In this document: positions 5,567-6,460 of the stretch, piece by piece
Numbering within the stretch: the stretch's first letter is position 1
Layout of the letters: every line of letters begins with the position of its first letter
Origin: Clostridiales bacterium
GTDB taxonomy: Bacteria; Bacillota; Clostridia; Peptostreptococcales; Anaerovoracaceae
Assembly: GCA_003542355.1 (NCBI GenBank)
Contig: DPKU01000192.1
Coordinates: 1 to 6,460, forward strand
Length of the DNA stretch: 6,460 nt
Direction: 5' to 3'
Program-made: the position numbers and the translations under genes
The notes under the pieces: model-generated
Databases searched by the model: none
Told to the model about the DNA's origin: nothing
Seen by the model: the letters and a program-made list of their open reading frames with translations, nothing else

Positions 5567-6425
5567 GGTTTGCCAATGCCGCAAATTCTTCCAGGGAAAG
5601 GGTCTCGGCCCGGCGGATCGGATCGATGCCGCAATCTTGCAGAAGTTTTCCGGTCGCTTCCTTGTCCAGATCGCAGATGCCGGTGAGTGCGTTGTGCAGA
5701 GTTTTCCTTCGTTGCCCGAAGCCCTTCTTGACGCATTCAAAAAAGAGTTTTTCGGACAGCAGCTCCACCGGCGGCTTTGCGCGAAGGCGCAGATGGATCA
5801 CTGCGGAGTCCACCTTGGGCTTCGGGAAAAAGGATTCCTTCGGTACCGTCACCACGTAGTCGATCTCGCAGAAGTACTGCACAGCCACAGAAAGCGCGCC
5901 GTAGGTCCGGCTGCCCGGAGGCGCAGCGATCCGCATGGCCACTTCCTTTTGCACCATGATGGTAATGGACTGTACGCCGACACGGTCTTCCAGCAGCTTC
6001 ATCAGGATCGGCGTCGTAATATAGTACGGCAGATTGCCCAGGATGCGCACCTGCTCCGCAGGCATCCCATCGGGCAAGGTGCGCTCTCTTTCGATCAGGG
6101 CAGGCAGATCGGTCTTGAGCACGTCTTCGTGGATCACCACCACATTGGGATAGGGCGCCAAAGTCTCCCGCAGGATGGGGAGCAGCTTGGCGTCCACTTC
6201 GATGGCTGCCACTTTCCCCGCAGCGCCAGCTGCCTGAACAGTGAGCACGCCCATACCGGGCCCGATCTCGATCACCAGATCCCTGGGTCCTGCTTCGGAG
6301 CTTTCCACGATCTGATCGACCACAGACATGTCGGTCAAAAAATTCTGTCCCAGCCGCTTGGCGGTATGAAAATCGTACTTTTTCCCTATTTCCCGGATCC
6401 CTCCGGCGGTATGAAGTCTTCCCAT
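5556..6425 (-). CDS. rsmA: 16S rRNA (adenine-1518/1519-N6) dimethyltransferase KsgA/RsmA
   Basis: SAM-dependent enzyme that dimethylates the two adjacent adenines in the helix 45 loop of 16S rRNA, a late check of 30S assembly; its loss gives kasugamycin resistance. The 289 residues match other Bacillota KsgA proteins. The N-terminal block YDFHTAKRLGQNFLTD (17-32) is the family hallmark. Motif I is VIEIGPGMG (51-59), the SAM ribose acidic residue is E76 (AIEVD), motif III carries D101, and the catalytic motif IV is NLPY (131-134) in GNLPYYITTPI. The target-binding segment ESFFPKPKVDSAV and a helical C-terminal domain follow. The start at ATG 6425 aligns with known KsgA N-termini (short lead, then the YxF-KxLGQNFL region), although the GGGAGG site is about 13 bases upstream, longer than usual. 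This start overlaps rnmV by 40 bases, so the two genes are co-transcribed and may be translationally coupled. Confidence 0.97.
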   Translation of the reverse strand: MGRLHTAGGIREIGKKYDFHTAKRLGQNFLTDMSVVDQIVESSEAGPRDLVIEIGPGMGVLTVQAAGAAGKVAAIEVDAKLLPILRETLAPYPNVVVIHEDVLKTDLPALIERERTLPDGMPAEQVRILGNLPYYITTPILMKLLEDRVGVQSITIMVQKEVAMRIAAPPGSRTYGALSVAVQYFCEIDYVVTVPKESFFPKPKVDSAVIHLRLRAKPPVELLSEKLFFECVKKGFGQRRKTLHNALTGICDLDKEATGKLLQDCGIDPIRRAETLSLEEFAALANRLA

Positions 6426-6460
6426 GCCTGCTGCAATGCCTCCCTCGTAATGCCGAATCC
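6386..6460 (-). CDS. rnmV: Ribonuclease M5, C-terminal end (rest outside window)
   Basis: An open frame enters from the right edge on the - strand and gives 24 residues ending at TAG (6388-6386), beginning GFGITREALQQAW. The segment FGITREAL resembles the well-known C-terminal ending of RNase M5 (typically FGITREEFEEA), and in Bacillota rnmV lies directly upstream of ksgA. RNase M5 matures 5S rRNA precursors and consists of a Toprim domain plus a C-terminal RNA-binding domain; only the last residues are visible. It overlaps the ksgA start by 40 bases in another frame. The proline/glycine tail after the conserved part (IPPEGSGK) is longer than in many relatives. The identification rests on one short motif plus gene order. 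Confidence 0.72.
   Translation of the reverse strand, partial: GFGITREALQQAWEDFIPPEGSGK

Noticed and set aside
5137..5736. Longer RidA reading frame starting within ksgA
   Set aside because: The first 74 residues run through ksgA in another frame and resemble nothing; the RidA homology begins exactly at ATG 5514, which has an AAGGAGG site.
1..6460. CRISPR arrays, insertion sequences, tRNA or rRNA genes, phage or defence genes
   Set aside because: No direct-repeat arrays, transposase motifs, terminal repeats or cloverleaf structures were seen; all coding content is explained by conserved housekeeping and transport genes.

Overview
The window reads as ordinary chromosome of a moderately GC-rich member of the Bacillota, most likely a Clostridia-type anaerobe. 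The grounds are a T-box leader in front of serS, the rnmV-ksgA (RNase M5 / rRNA dimethylase) gene pair, a Ktr-type potassium system, strong AGGAGG-type ribosome binding sites and a possible iron-sulfur flavoprotein. The genus cannot be fixed from the sequence alone. I see no tRNA, rRNA, CRISPR array, insertion sequence, phage gene or defence locus.

Left part (1-2800, + strand): one tightly packed operon. It holds the 3' end of a TrkH/KtrB potassium channel subunit, the KtrA/TrkA regulatory subunit, a flavodoxin-fold oxidoreductase with an ISF-like four-cysteine motif, and an AI-2E family (PerM/YdiK type) membrane protein. Gaps between genes are 3-10 bases. A strong hairpin terminator at 2772-2800 closes the operon and probably serves both strands.

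Middle (2815-5120): an HD-domain hydrolase on the - strand and seryl-tRNA synthetase on the + strand diverge from a 410-base intergenic region. That region carries two back-to-back sigma-A-type promoters and a complete T-box riboswitch. The T-box has a UCC (Ser) specifier candidate, a TGGC bulge that matches the G discriminator of tRNA-Ser, and mutually exclusive antiterminator and terminator helices. Uncharged tRNA-Ser should therefore switch on serS. The SerRS belongs to a variant subtype with a non-canonical serine-site loop. A second bidirectional terminator follows serS.

Right part (5137-6460, - strand): the C-terminal end of RNase M5 (rnmV), then ksgA/rsmA overlapping it by 40 bases, then ridA 41 bases downstream. 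This is an rRNA-maturation cluster with a metabolite-repair gene added at its end; ridA converges on serS.

No clearly new biological system was found. The items most worth checking are the cysteine motif of the flavoprotein and its co-operonic position with K+ uptake, the serS T-box coupled to the variant SerRS, the divergent promoter region with a 7-bp inverted repeat over both -35 boxes, and two tandem perfect hairpins inside the flavoprotein gene.
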